The notes beneath the pieces were generated by a model, which was not told the origin of the DNA, made no database searches, and saw nothing but the letters and a program-made list of their open reading frames with translations. From the NCBI RefSeq assembly GCF_002224265.1, contig NZ_CP012882.1, positions 310,001 to 374,000 on the forward strand: a stretch of 64,000 nucleotides of DNA, in the 5' to 3' direction. Within the stretch, counting starts at the first letter, position 1. Each line of letters opens with the position of its first letter. The position numbers and the translations under genes were made by a program. Shown piece after piece: positions 8,942-17,556 of the stretch. Source of the DNA: Vibrio vulnificus NBRC 15645 = ATCC 27562. GTDB taxonomy: Bacteria > Pseudomonadota > Gammaproteobacteria > Enterobacterales > Vibrionaceae.

Positions 8942-9930
8942 AGTAGACCTCGACGTTTATCGGCTTGCTTTTTCAATTGATGCCACAGTTTGATGTGTGG
9001 ACCGGTGCGCAGTTTCGGGTTACTCACTTGGTCAATCGACATGTTGATCAGCGCCAACGCGCCGCCAGTAATCGCCAGTGCCGACGCCGGAACCAGCATC
9101 TCCCACCATGCCCCTGTGTAGAGCGACGAGGAAGTTTGCGCCCAGTAAAGCATGGAACCCCAGCTCACTTCGGTTGCGTCACCTAAGCCAAGAATGCCTA
9201 GGCCCGCTTCCGCGCCCATGGCGTAAATCACGGTGCCTAAGAAGCCACCGAATACGATGGAAACGAGGTTTGGCAGAATTTCGACCAAGATGATGCGAAT
9301 TTTTGACTCACCCATCACTTCTGCCGAGATGATGAATTCTTTGTTTCGAATCGCCATGGTTTGCGAACGTATTAGCCGCGCCCCCCAAGGCCAGGAGGTA
9401 ATGCCGAGCAGAACCGTAATGACTAAGGAGCCGACCTGGCCGAGAAAAGCCGCGAGCACAATCAGCAAGGGCAGTTGTGGGAAGACCAGAAAAACGTTCG
9501 TCAGAAAGTTAAGGCGCTCATCGATTTTGCCGCCAAAGTAGCCGGCTGATACACCGATGATCACGGCAAGGCTCATGGCAATCACACCTGCGGCGATGGC
9601 CACTGTCAGTGATTTGCGCGCACCATGCAGCACTTGGCTGTAAACATCACGGCCACTGCGCGTGGTGCCAAGCACGTATTCTGCATTTGGCGCAACGTGC
9701 GGTCGAGCAACGCGCTTTTCTGGGTTGTGCGTCGCCAATACTGGTGCAAACAGCGCACCGCAGAGAATGATGGTCAGCAACAAGCCACCGATAATGGCTG
9801 GCGGGTTGCCATAGAAAAATGCGTATATTTTACCCAGTGTTTTTTTGGTCTTTTTCCAAGAGAAACGAGGCTCACGAGCGATCATTTCACTGGGTTCGGA
9901 CGCATTATTAGTATTGATTGTCTTGTCCAT
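8938..9930 (-). CDS. ABC importer permease (OppC/DppC-like)
   Basis: A 330-residue inner-membrane protein. After a polar N-terminal tail of about 40 residues there is a first membrane segment, then a periplasmic loop (HNPEKRVARPHVAPNAEYVLGT) and five more hydrophobic segments. The EAA-like coupling loop reads SAEVMGESKIRIILVEILPN. The polar extension and loop are usual for the C-type permease of this family. It starts eight bases after the previous permease, with AAGGTG at good spacing, and overlaps the next ATPase gene. Confidence 0.9.
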   Translation of the reverse strand: MDKTINTNNASEPSEMIAREPRFSWKKTKKTLGKIYAFFYGNPPAIIGGLLLTIILCGALFAPVLATHNPEKRVARPHVAPNAEYVLGTTRSGRDVYSQVLHGARKSLTVAIAAGVIAMSLAVIIGVSAGYFGGKIDERLNFLTNVFLVFPQLPLLIVLAAFLGQVGSLVITVLLGITSWPWGARLIRSQTMAIRNKEFIISAEVMGESKIRIILVEILPNLVSIVFGGFLGTVIYAMGAEAGLGILGLGDATEVSWGSMLYWAQTSSSLYTGAWWEMLVPASALAITGGALALINMSIDQVSNPKLRTGPHIKLWHQLKKQADKRRGLL

Positions 9931-9938
9931 GGTACACC

Positions 9939-10913
9939 TTAGTTTGAAATGCGGGGGTCAAGCCAGACGTAGAGCAGATCGGCAATGAAGTTCGCCGTCA
10001 GTACTGCGGTAACGAGAATCAACAAGATGGCTTGGATCAATGGATAGTCACGCGCCACAATGCCTTTAAGCAGGATGTTGCCCAGACCTTGGTAGTTGAA
10101 CACCACTTCCGTCATGATCGAGCCGGCGAAGGAGAAGCCGATTGCCATAGCAATTGCGGTCGCCACAGGCAAAATTGCGTTGCGGCCTGCATAGCGGTAC
10201 ATCACGCGGAAACTGCTGAGTCCTTTCGCTTCCGCCATGGTGACGTAATCTTCACCCAGTACGTTGATCATCGCGTTGCGCATGTTGAACACCCAAGTCG
10301 CGATGCCGACGACCACCATTGAGCCCACTGGCAATATGGCGTGCTTGGCAACACTGGTTATAAACTCTAGGTTGAAACCGGGCTCTAATGAGGGATCGTA
10401 GGTGTACGCCAGTGGCAGCAGCTCCAACTTCAAACCAAAGAAGTAGAACAGCAGCAGCGCCGTGACAACATAAGGAAAGTTACTGATGAAGGCCAACACC
10501 GGTGGCACCACTTGGCCAAACAGGCCCTGACGATGATACGAGGCGTAAGTCCCGATGCTGACGCCAATGATCAACGCCACAATCAAAGAGCCCAGCGCGA
10601 GGAACATGGTCCATGGCAGCGCCATGGCAATCACATCCGATACACTCACTGGAAACATCAGTACCGAGGGGCCTAAATCCAGCGTAAACACGCTTTTCAT
10701 GTAAGCCAGATACTGCTCAAACAGGTTGCCATCGACAAAACCATACATCTCACGAACTGCGTCCATCTGAGCGGGGTCCATTCGACCTTGTGCTGCGGCA
10801 AACAGAGCATCCACCGGATCCCCCGGCATCAAGCGCGGCAACATAAAGTTGAATGAAATCGCAATCAGGAAGGCAGTAAAATAAAAGCCAAAACGGCGAA
10901 CTAAAAACGACAT
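9939..10913 (-). CDS. ABC importer permease (OppB/DppB-like)
   Basis: A 324-residue inner-membrane protein with a membrane segment right at the N-terminus (FYFTAFLIAISFNFML), the PRLMPGDPVDAL motif typical of OppB/DppB proteins, and five further membrane segments. The coupling loop is MAEAKGLSSFRVMYRYAGRNA. It pairs with the following C-type permease. AAGGTG lies about six bases upstream of the ATG. A stem-loop separates it from the binding-protein gene upstream. Confidence 0.9.
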   Translation of the reverse strand: MSFLVRRFGFYFTAFLIAISFNFMLPRLMPGDPVDALFAAAQGRMDPAQMDAVREMYGFVDGNLFEQYLAYMKSVFTLDLGPSVLMFPVSVSDVIAMALPWTMFLALGSLIVALIIGVSIGTYASYHRQGLFGQVVPPVLAFISNFPYVVTALLLFYFFGLKLELLPLAYTYDPSLEPGFNLEFITSVAKHAILPVGSMVVVGIATWVFNMRNAMINVLGEDYVTMAEAKGLSSFRVMYRYAGRNAILPVATAIAMAIGFSFAGSIMTEVVFNYQGLGNILLKGIVARDYPLIQAILLILVTAVLTANFIADLLYVWLDPRISN

Positions 10914-10930
10914 AACACACCTTTTAACCT

Positions 10931-10958
10931 AGGAGCCACCACCGTGGCGGTGACTCCT
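10931..10958 (-). promoter_or_regulatory. Intercistronic stem-loop after the binding-protein gene
   Basis: AGGAGCCACC and GGTGACTCCT form a 10-bp stem with one mismatch in the 67-bp gap between the binding-protein gene and the first permease gene. There is no T tract. Such hairpins commonly protect the 5' part of the mRNA so that binding protein is made in excess over the membrane subunits. Confidence 0.6.
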
Positions 10959-10980
10959 AACAATTGAAAACACAAATCCC

Positions 10981-12618
10981 TTATTTCAGGTGTAGGTTGT
11001 TGAGGATGATCACGCGCTTACCGCCGTCATACCACACTGGCTGTACATATGGGTTTTCTGCATTTGGCCAGCCAACAATCTTCTTGGTGCTGTATTGGAA
11101 CCAAGTTGGGTTAGAGAACAGAGGAATGAACGGTAGGTTTTCTGCCGTGTATTCCTGCAGTTGCGAAATGATCGCTTCTTGCTTTTTCGCATCGCCGATT
11201 TTGCCGAAGCTTTCAATCAACTTGTCGATCTCTGGCGAGTTCACACCGTGGCCCGCGTGCCATGTTTTGCCGATACGCGATGTCGCGAAGTACTCTTGGT
11301 AAGCCAAAATAGGGTTGGTGGCGACCATCGACCAGTTGATCGACATGGTGTATTTGCTCTCTTTCAAGTTGGCGTCATACACTGCCCAGTCAACGGTTTT
11401 CACGTTCGCTTTGATGCCGACTTCTTCGAAGTATTCCGTCACCATCTGCACCACTTGAATCCAGTCTGTCCAGCCGTTCACCACTTCGATATCAAACTCA
11501 ACCGTTGAGCCATCTTTGTTATCGCGGAAGCCGTCGCCGTTACGGTCAACAATGCCGGCTTCTTCTAGCAATTGTTTTGCTTTTTCAGCGTCGTATTGCG
11601 TGAGATAGCCGTATTTTTTCGAGATTTGTGGATCGATGTGTGTTTTGTACAGCTCGCCGATACCGCCAACGTTGTAGTTTGGCGTTGGGTAGCCATAGGC
11701 AGCAATATCAACGATCGCTTCACGGTCAAGCGCGATAGAAAGTGCTTGGCGAACACGCAAATCATCAAATGGGGCTTTCTTGGTGTTCACGTAAAGGTGA
11801 ATCGCATCGTTGGCTGGATACCAGAAGTGGTTGTTGGCTTTGTCTTGTGCGACAAACGTGGATTCCACATCTGCGATGAAGTTTGAACCCCAGTCGATTT
11901 CACCTTTGATCAACGCAGGTTGAATTTGCGAGTTATCGTTGTAAGAACGGAAGTTCACACAATCAAGGTATGGGCGGCCTTCAAGGTAGTAGTTCGGGTT
12001 GCGGCACAGTTCCATTTGCTGTGGCTTAACGTATTTCACCACCGTCATCGGGCCGCTGCCCACCGGATTTGGGTTGGTAAAGGTGGTTAAGTCTGCCACT
12101 TTTGACCAAATGTGTTTAGGAACAATGTGGTAACGCTCTAGGTTCCAAACAAAAGTCGAATCTGCTTCGTTCAGCGCAAACACAACCGTTGTAGCGTCTT
12201 TAGCGGTAATCGTCTGTAAGTTCTTACCTGACCAAATACCTTTTTGGTCAAACGCTGGTGCGTCTTTGGTCAGCATAAAGCTGTAAACCACATCTTCTGC
12301 GGTCAATGGCGAACCATCCGACCATTTCAAACCATCACGTAGTTTGAGTGTGATGGTTTTTAGATCGTCCGAGTAAGCGACCGATTTTGCCAAACGGAAA
12401 TCCGTTTCACCGGTCATGTTGTTGAACACCATCAGAGGTTCAAACATCACACCGTGCAACAGATCTTTGGTGGTATATGGGTTGAAGTTGTCAACGAACC
12501 CCGTGTTGATGATTGGCACTGTCAACGTACCGCCCTGTTTAATCTCAGCCGCGGTGGTCGCGGTTGCAGTTAACATAAGACCGGCAGCGAGAGTTGCGAG
12601 CAGAGTTTTCTTTTGCAT
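10981..12618 (-). CDS. Periplasmic solute-binding protein, family 5 (OppA/DppA-like)
   Basis: A 545-residue secreted binding protein with a signal peptide (MQKKTLLATLAAG...ATTAA, cleavage before EIKQGG) and the SBP_bac_5 layout, including LTAEDVVYSF and LDREAIVDIA. The ATG at 12618 is preceded by AAGGA at seven bases; the GTG one codon upstream is too close. It leads the importer operon and two copies of the locus operator lie upstream. The family binds peptides but also cello-, chito- and beta-glucan oligosaccharides in bacteria and archaea. Context here favours beta-glucan oligosaccharides. Confidence 0.88.
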   Translation of the reverse strand: MQKKTLLATLAAGLMLTATATTAAEIKQGGTLTVPIINTGFVDNFNPYTTKDLLHGVMFEPLMVFNNMTGETDFRLAKSVAYSDDLKTITLKLRDGLKWSDGSPLTAEDVVYSFMLTKDAPAFDQKGIWSGKNLQTITAKDATTVVFALNEADSTFVWNLERYHIVPKHIWSKVADLTTFTNPNPVGSGPMTVVKYVKPQQMELCRNPNYYLEGRPYLDCVNFRSYNDNSQIQPALIKGEIDWGSNFIADVESTFVAQDKANNHFWYPANDAIHLYVNTKKAPFDDLRVRQALSIALDREAIVDIAAYGYPTPNYNVGGIGELYKTHIDPQISKKYGYLTQYDAEKAKQLLEEAGIVDRNGDGFRDNKDGSTVEFDIEVVNGWTDWIQVVQMVTEYFEEVGIKANVKTVDWAVYDANLKESKYTMSINWSMVATNPILAYQEYFATSRIGKTWHAGHGVNSPEIDKLIESFGKIGDAKKQEAIISQLQEYTAENLPFIPLFSNPTWFQYSTKKIVGWPNAENPYVQPVWYDGGKRVIILNNLHLK

Positions 12619-12648
12619 CACATTGTCCTTGTTTTAGTTACACCCCAT

Positions 12649-12660
12649 GAAAGCGCTTTC
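12649..12660. promoter_or_regulatory. LacI-family operator, proximal to the importer operon
   Basis: GAAAGCGCTTTC, a 12-bp perfect palindrome centred between 12654 and 12655, about 30 bp upstream of the binding-protein ATG. It shares the core of the 18-bp consensus but has shorter arms. Confidence 0.65.
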
Positions 12661-12724
12661 TTGTTGTTATAAAAAATTTTTCGAAGAGAGATGATTTAAC
12701 TTGATAGAATCAACCCAAAACGAA

Positions 12725-12742
12725 AAAGAAAGCGCTTTCTTT
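12725..12742. promoter_or_regulatory. LacI-family operator, full consensus
   Basis: A perfect 18-bp AAAGAAAGCGCTTTCTTT, about 107 bp upstream of the importer operon. Its centre is 79 bp from that of the 12649 site, so two bound dimers could cooperate. The 490-bp divergent gap 12619-13108 holds three operators, is otherwise A/T-rich and shows no gene. Confidence 0.78.
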
Positions 12743-13008
12743 GTGAGGATTTTTCCTCTTTCGTCGCTAAGATTCAAATCAATATCGATAAAACTAACCA
12801 CAGATCACAGATCAACTTAATCCATAATTATCAATAAGATAAATAAATTCAGATTTGCACAAAGTTCAGAAAACACTTATATATCAATAGTTTATGTTTT
12901 TGTTCTCTTATTGAATTTTGTGACATAAGAAAGGTTTTATTCGGCTCTTTGTCGCCAGAGCGCCTTGGCATTGAGTTTGTCGCACATCCGTTCACTCTAT
13001 CCAATAGT

Positions 13009-13026
13009 AAAGAAACCGCTTTCTTT
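13009..13026. promoter_or_regulatory. LacI-family operator before the PBP2-like gene
   Basis: AAAGAAACCGCTTTCTTT differs from the perfect palindrome by a single base (C for G in the left half). It is 82 bp upstream of the plus-strand gene at 13109, suggesting that this gene belongs to the same regulon. Confidence 0.65.
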
Positions 13027-13108
13027 TTGCTATTTCTCATGGAATGATGACGCCAAATCAACGGTGAACTCACCGATATGCGAAGGATAAATACAGAGAG
13101 GCAATCGC

Positions 13109-13882
13109 ATGATTCGATTCTGGAATGGCAACAAATCTCCGACTCGTCAGCAACATGAGTTAGACGTGCTATTGGCGCTGCGTTCTACATTGCAGGCATA
13201 TTGGCCCATGGTTGAAGACACCACGCCATACCCAAATGCCAAGGATGAGGGAGCCGTGTTCGAAAAGGGGGCGGATTTGCTCACCACCGTAGCGGGCAAT
13301 CAAAAATTTGCTCCTGGGCAGTTTCTTGAAGTGAGCCACGCGCTGTGTGGCGGTGTTCTTGGTTGCCGAGTTCTGGTGATTCGAGCCGCCGACACAACCC
13401 ACTTTGCGGATGTAACGGAAACTCAGCTCAAAGCCATGATTGCGGGTATTCCCGCCACTTGGGCCGACGCCGACCTGCTAAGGCACAATGGCTATCGCGT
13501 GCTGGAGAAAGGCTCTCTGGATGAGATGTTTCTGCTATTGCAAGAAGGCTTGTGCGACTTTATTCCCCTTGGAATCAACGAAGCAAAAAGCCTACTGGAT
13601 GCTTCACCCAACGCCAGTGATAAGCTGACGGTCGAGCCTAGCATAATGATCTACTACCCTTTGCCAGTGGTCTTCTACCTTGCCCCCCAGCATTCAGAGT
13701 TAAAAGAAATCATCGAAATGTCGCTGAATGAACTTGAACAGCAAGGAAAACTGCAAAGTTTGTACAACAAGCATTACGCGCAGTCGGTACAAAAGATGGA
13801 TCCTCAAGCGCGCCGCGTCTTTGAGTTATTCAACCCAAATCTTGGGCACGCTTGGCAAGCGTTTCAGCCCCGTTATCTGTGA
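13109..13882 (+). CDS. PBP2-like solute-binding-domain protein without signal peptide
   Basis: A 257-residue protein resembling family 3 solute-binding proteins: a two-lobed pattern with GSLDEMFLLLQEGLCDFIPLG in the second lobe and the usual LSLNELEQQGKLQ-type end. It starts MIRFWNGNKSPTRQQ with no hydrophobic segment, so it should stay in the cytosol. No in-frame upstream start adds a signal, and the ATG has GAGAGG about seven bases before it. It is divergent from the importer operon and lies behind a near-perfect copy of the locus operator. It could be a cytosolic sensor of imported sugar or an accessory protein; I do not know its function. It ends 22 bp from a convergent LacI gene. Confidence 0.7.
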   Translation: MIRFWNGNKSPTRQQHELDVLLALRSTLQAYWPMVEDTTPYPNAKDEGAVFEKGADLLTTVAGNQKFAPGQFLEVSHALCGGVLGCRVLVIRAADTTHFADVTETQLKAMIAGIPATWADADLLRHNGYRVLEKGSLDEMFLLLQEGLCDFIPLGINEAKSLLDASPNASDKLTVEPSIMIYYPLPVVFYLAPQHSELKEIIEMSLNELEQQGKLQSLYNKHYAQSVQKMDPQARRVFELFNPNLGHAWQAFQPRYL

Positions 13883-13904
13883 TTTCGCCTTGCTGGCAAA
13901 ATCA

Positions 13905-14927
13905 TCAGCGAAACTTAGATTGCGTGGACTCACGCACCACCAGCTCAATGGGAGGTAAACGCTGTACTTGGCGATCACCATTGAGCAAATTCAATATGCT
14001 GCGCGCACTGATCTCACCAATCTCTTCTATCGGCTGTCTCATGGTGGTGAGTGCTGGAGTGAAATACTGTGAGACGGGCAGATCATCAAAGCCAATCACA
14101 GACACATCTTGCGGTACGCGCAAACCATGGTCGTGCAGCGCTTTGATCGCCCCGTAAGCGGTTTGATCATTGGCAGCAAAAATCGCCGAGAAGTAGCTGC
14201 GAGACTGAATCAGTTCAACGGTTTTTTCATAGCCCGTTTCACTACTGAAATCCCCTTGTTTGATCAGCGGCGATTGCACTTTAATCCCGGCTTCTTTCAA
14301 CGCTTTTTTGTAACCGACAAAGCGGGCAACGGCATCAGGCTGGTTGAGTAAGCCTTTAATATGGGCAATGTTAACGTGCCCTTGCTGAAGCAAATGGAGC
14401 GTGGCCATATACCCCGCCAGCACATTGTCGACATTCACACTGCGTACATTGGGCCCCGAAACCTGATAGCCCACGGCAATCACCGGAATGCGCTCTGCGT
14501 ACGCCAAAATCTGCTCTTCACTCAAGCTGCCCGTGACAATGATGACACCATCCACATGGCTTTTGGCCAAATACTCCAAAGCGTGGGTTTCTAAGCTGCG
14601 CTGCCAATGCCCAGTCGCAATCACTAACGAGTAACCTTGCTCATTGAGCACTTTTTCCATGTCATTGAGAATACGACTGGTGTATGGGCTTTCTGGATGC
14701 TGAACCAACACACCGATGGTCATCGAGCGGGTGTTTTTATCTCGATTCATCAGATAGTTGGGTTTGTAATTGAGGGATTTGATCGCTTTTTCTATCCGGT
14801 CACTTTTGTCATCGGCAACATAAGTAGTGCGATTAAGAAAACGGGAAACGGTGCTAGGCGACACATCAGCCAGCTTGGCAACGTCGTAGATCGAAGGGGC
14901 TCTTTTTTTCTTTTTTTGGGTATTCAT
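13905..14927 (-). CDS. LacI/GalR-family transcription regulator
   Basis: A 340-residue regulator. A lysine-rich N-terminus (MNTQKKKKRAPS) precedes the helix-turn-helix IYDVAKLADVSPSTVSRFLN, followed by the sugar-binding domain with VIGFDDLPVS near the end. GGATAA lies at normal distance before the ATG. It is downstream of the beta-glucoside ABC importer/GH1 operon in the same direction but 152 bp away, with a hairpin between, so it probably has its own promoter. It is clearly less like the other two LacI proteins of the window than they are like each other. Its operator was not identified. Confidence 0.88.
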   Translation of the reverse strand: MNTQKKKKRAPSIYDVAKLADVSPSTVSRFLNRTTYVADDKSDRIEKAIKSLNYKPNYLMNRDKNTRSMTIGVLVQHPESPYTSRILNDMEKVLNEQGYSLVIATGHWQRSLETHALEYLAKSHVDGVIIVTGSLSEEQILAYAERIPVIAVGYQVSGPNVRSVNVDNVLAGYMATLHLLQQGHVNIAHIKGLLNQPDAVARFVGYKKALKEAGIKVQSPLIKQGDFSSETGYEKTVELIQSRSYFSAIFAANDQTAYGAIKALHDHGLRVPQDVSVIGFDDLPVSQYFTPALTTMRQPIEEIGEISARSILNLLNGDRQVQRLPPIELVVRESTQSKFR

Positions 14928-15030
14928 TGATTATCCGGCAAGCTCAACTTATCCACTAAATCACTGCAAATAGCAGAACTTAGCGACAATGACTCTACTA
15001 TAGTTCTCCTATTCCACAAGCTCAATCAAA

Positions 15031-15060
15031 CCGCGTTCCCCCATTGAAAAACGCGGCTTT
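15031..15060. terminator. Possible terminator after the importer/GH1 operon
   Basis: CCGCGTT (15031-15037) and AACGCGG (15050-15056) form a 7-bp stem. The T tract is better on the plus strand (CTTTT) than on the minus strand (TTTGATT), so termination of the minus-strand operon here is likely but not strong. Confidence 0.45.
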
Positions 15061-15079
15061 TCTCGTGTGTCAGCGGACT

Positions 15080-16177
15080 TTAAGCAAAAGTGGCGAGCGA
15101 TTTCTCACTCAGCGAATCAAACAGATGAATGGCATCCAAATCGAGGTACAAAGTGATGTGGTTAACATCCACTTCCGCTGCTTGGGTCTCCACCATCAAA
15201 GGTTGCCCAGCCACTTCGGTTTTGAGCAAGATGCTCGCGCCGAGCAGCTCTTTGTCTTTGATCGCTACGTCAATTGGCAACACGCGCTCGTGCGCCACTT
15301 GCTCGGCTCGCAAATGAATGTCCGTTGGGCGAATGCCAAAATGCAGCGCCAAGTTTTTCGAGGCATGCACATGAAAACGCTCTGGCAGCGGAATGGAGAT
15401 CTCACCCAATTGGATGTTCCAGTCGCCTTCTTCACCAATGAGCTTGGCATCAAGCATATTCATCGATGGATTGCCGATAAACTGCGCCACGAATTTGTTG
15501 GCTGGGCGTTTAAACACCTCCGTTGGCGTGCCCACTTGCGCCACATAGCCATCTTTGAGGATCACAATACGATCAGCCAGCGTCATCGCTTCGATTTGGT
15601 CGTGAGTAACATAAATGGTGGTGGTTTTCAGTTCTCGATGCAGTTGTTTGATCTCTTCTCGCATGGTGCCACGCAGTTTGGCATCCAAGTTCGATAACGG
15701 CTCATCGAAGAGGAAAACTTTAGGGGTGCGCACCATGGCGCGACCCATCGCCACACGCTGACGCTGACCACCGGAAAGCTCTTTGGGTTTACGTTCTAAC
15801 AGCGCTTCCAGTTCCAACATTTTGGCCGCTTTGCGTACTTCAACGTCGATTTGTGCTTTTGCCATGCCTTTCAGTTTGAGGGCAAAGGCGATGTTTTCAT
15901 ACACCGTCATGTGTGGGTAGAGCGCGTAACTCTGGAATACCATCGCCAAATCGCGATCTTTGGCGTCGATCTTGTTCATCAGTTTGTCGCCAACGTAAAT
16001 CTCTCCCGAGGTGATGCTTTCTAAGCCCGCGAGCATGCGCAATGTGGTGGATTTTCCACAGCCCGAGGGGCCTAAAAACACCACAAACTCACCATCTTCC
16101 ACAGTGAAATCAAAGTGTTTGACCACTTCCACATCGTCGTACGATTTTTTGATATCGCGAAATTCAACTCGTGCCAT
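15080..16177 (-). CDS. Sugar ABC importer ATPase (MalK/MsmX/UgpC-like)
   Basis: A 365-residue ATPase of the CUT1 sugar class: Walker A GPSGCGKST, signature LSGGQRQR, Walker B VFLFDEPLSNLDA, switch TIYVTHDQ, then a C-terminal TOBE-type domain containing HFGIRPTDIHL. It would energise the two MalF/MalG-like permeases upstream in the operon. Its ATG shares one base with the stop of the GH1 gene (TAATG), so translation is coupled. Confidence 0.93.
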   Translation of the reverse strand: MARVEFRDIKKSYDDVEVVKHFDFTVEDGEFVVFLGPSGCGKSTTLRMLAGLESITSGEIYVGDKLMNKIDAKDRDLAMVFQSYALYPHMTVYENIAFALKLKGMAKAQIDVEVRKAAKMLELEALLERKPKELSGGQRQRVAMGRAMVRTPKVFLFDEPLSNLDAKLRGTMREEIKQLHRELKTTTIYVTHDQIEAMTLADRIVILKDGYVAQVGTPTEVFKRPANKFVAQFIGNPSMNMLDAKLIGEEGDWNIQLGEISIPLPERFHVHASKNLALHFGIRPTDIHLRAEQVAHERVLPIDVAIKDKELLGASILLKTEVAGQPLMVETQAAEVDVNHITLYLDLDAIHLFDSLSEKSLATFA

Positions 16178-17526
16178 TATTGCTTCTCCTCTGCACGCGC
16201 CAGCAGCGTATTGCGATACGCGATCGCGCTCTGTTTTAAGGTCCGTTTTTGCGTGGCGTAATCCACATGCACAATGCCAAAGCGCTGTTTATAACCGTAG
16301 GCCCACTCGAAGTTGTCCATCAAGCTCCAAGCAAAATACCCTTGCACATTAACCCCGGCGCGAATGGCTTCATCCAAGGCCAATAAGTGGCTTTGGAAAT
16401 AGCGCACGCGCTGTTCATCATTCACTTCACCGTTGATACACGTATCCTCGCCGGCTGCACCATTCTCGGTAATGTAAACCGGCGGTAAGTTCGGATAGCG
16501 CTGTTTTAAGCGCAGCAATAAATCGGTCAGCGCTTGTGGGTAAATTTCCCAGCCAATGTACGTGTGCTCTGCATCTGGCTGAGGAATGCTTTCTAGCGCG
16601 CCATTGGCATCAAAACGTACCACGCAGCGGGTGTAGAAGTTGATGCCGATAAAATCGAGATCGCCACGGATGATGTCGAGGTCACCGTCTAAAATCATCG
16701 GCATGTTGTGCGCTTGGCGCTCTAACACGCTTTGCGGGTATTCCCCTTTCAGCACTGGGTCAATAAACCAGTGGAAACCCTCGGCATCACTGTATTGGGC
16801 CGCGGCGACATCCTGCTCGCTATACGGGTAGGCCGGTGTGGCATTGAACACGCAACCATGCATCGATTGTGGGGCGTTCTTACGCATGATTGGCATCGCC
16901 AAACCGTGCGCCAACATCAAATGGTGCGCCGACAAAAAGCCTTCACGCTCGCCCTTCTTGCCCGGAGCATGCATACCCCAACGGTAGCCCAAATAGGCCG
17001 AACAAAACGGTTCGTTTAAAGTCGCGTACGAGTCGATTTTGTTGCCGAAGTAACCACTCACTACCTCTGCGTATTCGGCAAATTTGTAGGCGGTTTCACG
17101 ATTGAGCCAACCACCTTTGTCTTCAAGATATTGCGGTAAATCCCAGTGATAGAGCGTGACAAACACTTTTAAGCCGCGCGCGTGGCATTCATCAATAATG
17201 CGCTCGTAAAATTTGAGCCCGTCTTGGTTAATTTGGCCATCGTGCGGCAAGATGCGTGGCCACGCCATGGAAAGGCGATACGCATCCACGCCTAAACCTT
17301 GGATCAGTTCGATATCTTGTTGCCACAAATGGAAGTGGTCACACGCCACATCGCCATTGTCCATGTTGTCCACCGCGCCGGGTTGGTTGCAGAAGGTATC
17401 CCAAATCGATGGGGTGCGCCCACCCAGTTGTGCGCCGCCCTCGATTTGATACGACGATGTGGCGACACCAAACAGAAAATCCGCCTGACGTAATTGAGAA
17501 TCTTGGGGTAATTGGTATTTATTCAT
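16177..17526 (-). CDS. GH1 beta-glucosidase
   Basis: A 449-residue cytosolic glycosidase of normal GH1 length. The N-terminal signature FLFGVATSSYQIEGG, the acid/base Glu172 in TLNEPF and the nucleophile Glu354 in ITENG are all present. There is no phospho-sugar-binding signature that I can recognise, and the gene sits inside an ABC (not PTS) operon, so it most likely hydrolyses non-phosphorylated short beta-glucosides to glucose after import. It lies 30 bp after the MalG-like permease gene. The exact linkage (beta-1,3, beta-1,4 or beta-1,6) cannot be read from the sequence. Confidence 0.93.
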   Translation of the reverse strand: MNKYQLPQDSQLRQADFLFGVATSSYQIEGGAQLGGRTPSIWDTFCNQPGAVDNMDNGDVACDHFHLWQQDIELIQGLGVDAYRLSMAWPRILPHDGQINQDGLKFYERIIDECHARGLKVFVTLYHWDLPQYLEDKGGWLNRETAYKFAEYAEVVSGYFGNKIDSYATLNEPFCSAYLGYRWGMHAPGKKGEREGFLSAHHLMLAHGLAMPIMRKNAPQSMHGCVFNATPAYPYSEQDVAAAQYSDAEGFHWFIDPVLKGEYPQSVLERQAHNMPMILDGDLDIIRGDLDFIGINFYTRCVVRFDANGALESIPQPDAEHTYIGWEIYPQALTDLLLRLKQRYPNLPPVYITENGAAGEDTCINGEVNDEQRVRYFQSHLLALDEAIRAGVNVQGYFAWSLMDNFEWAYGYKQRFGIVHVDYATQKRTLKQSAIAYRNTLLARAEEKQ

Positions 17527-17556
17527 GGTTCTAAACCTATATTATTTTTGATTCAC

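Noticed and set aside
12849..13073. 74-codon frame on the minus strand in the divergent promoter region
   Set aside because: It overlaps an operator, has no ribosome binding site and shows no protein-like pattern.
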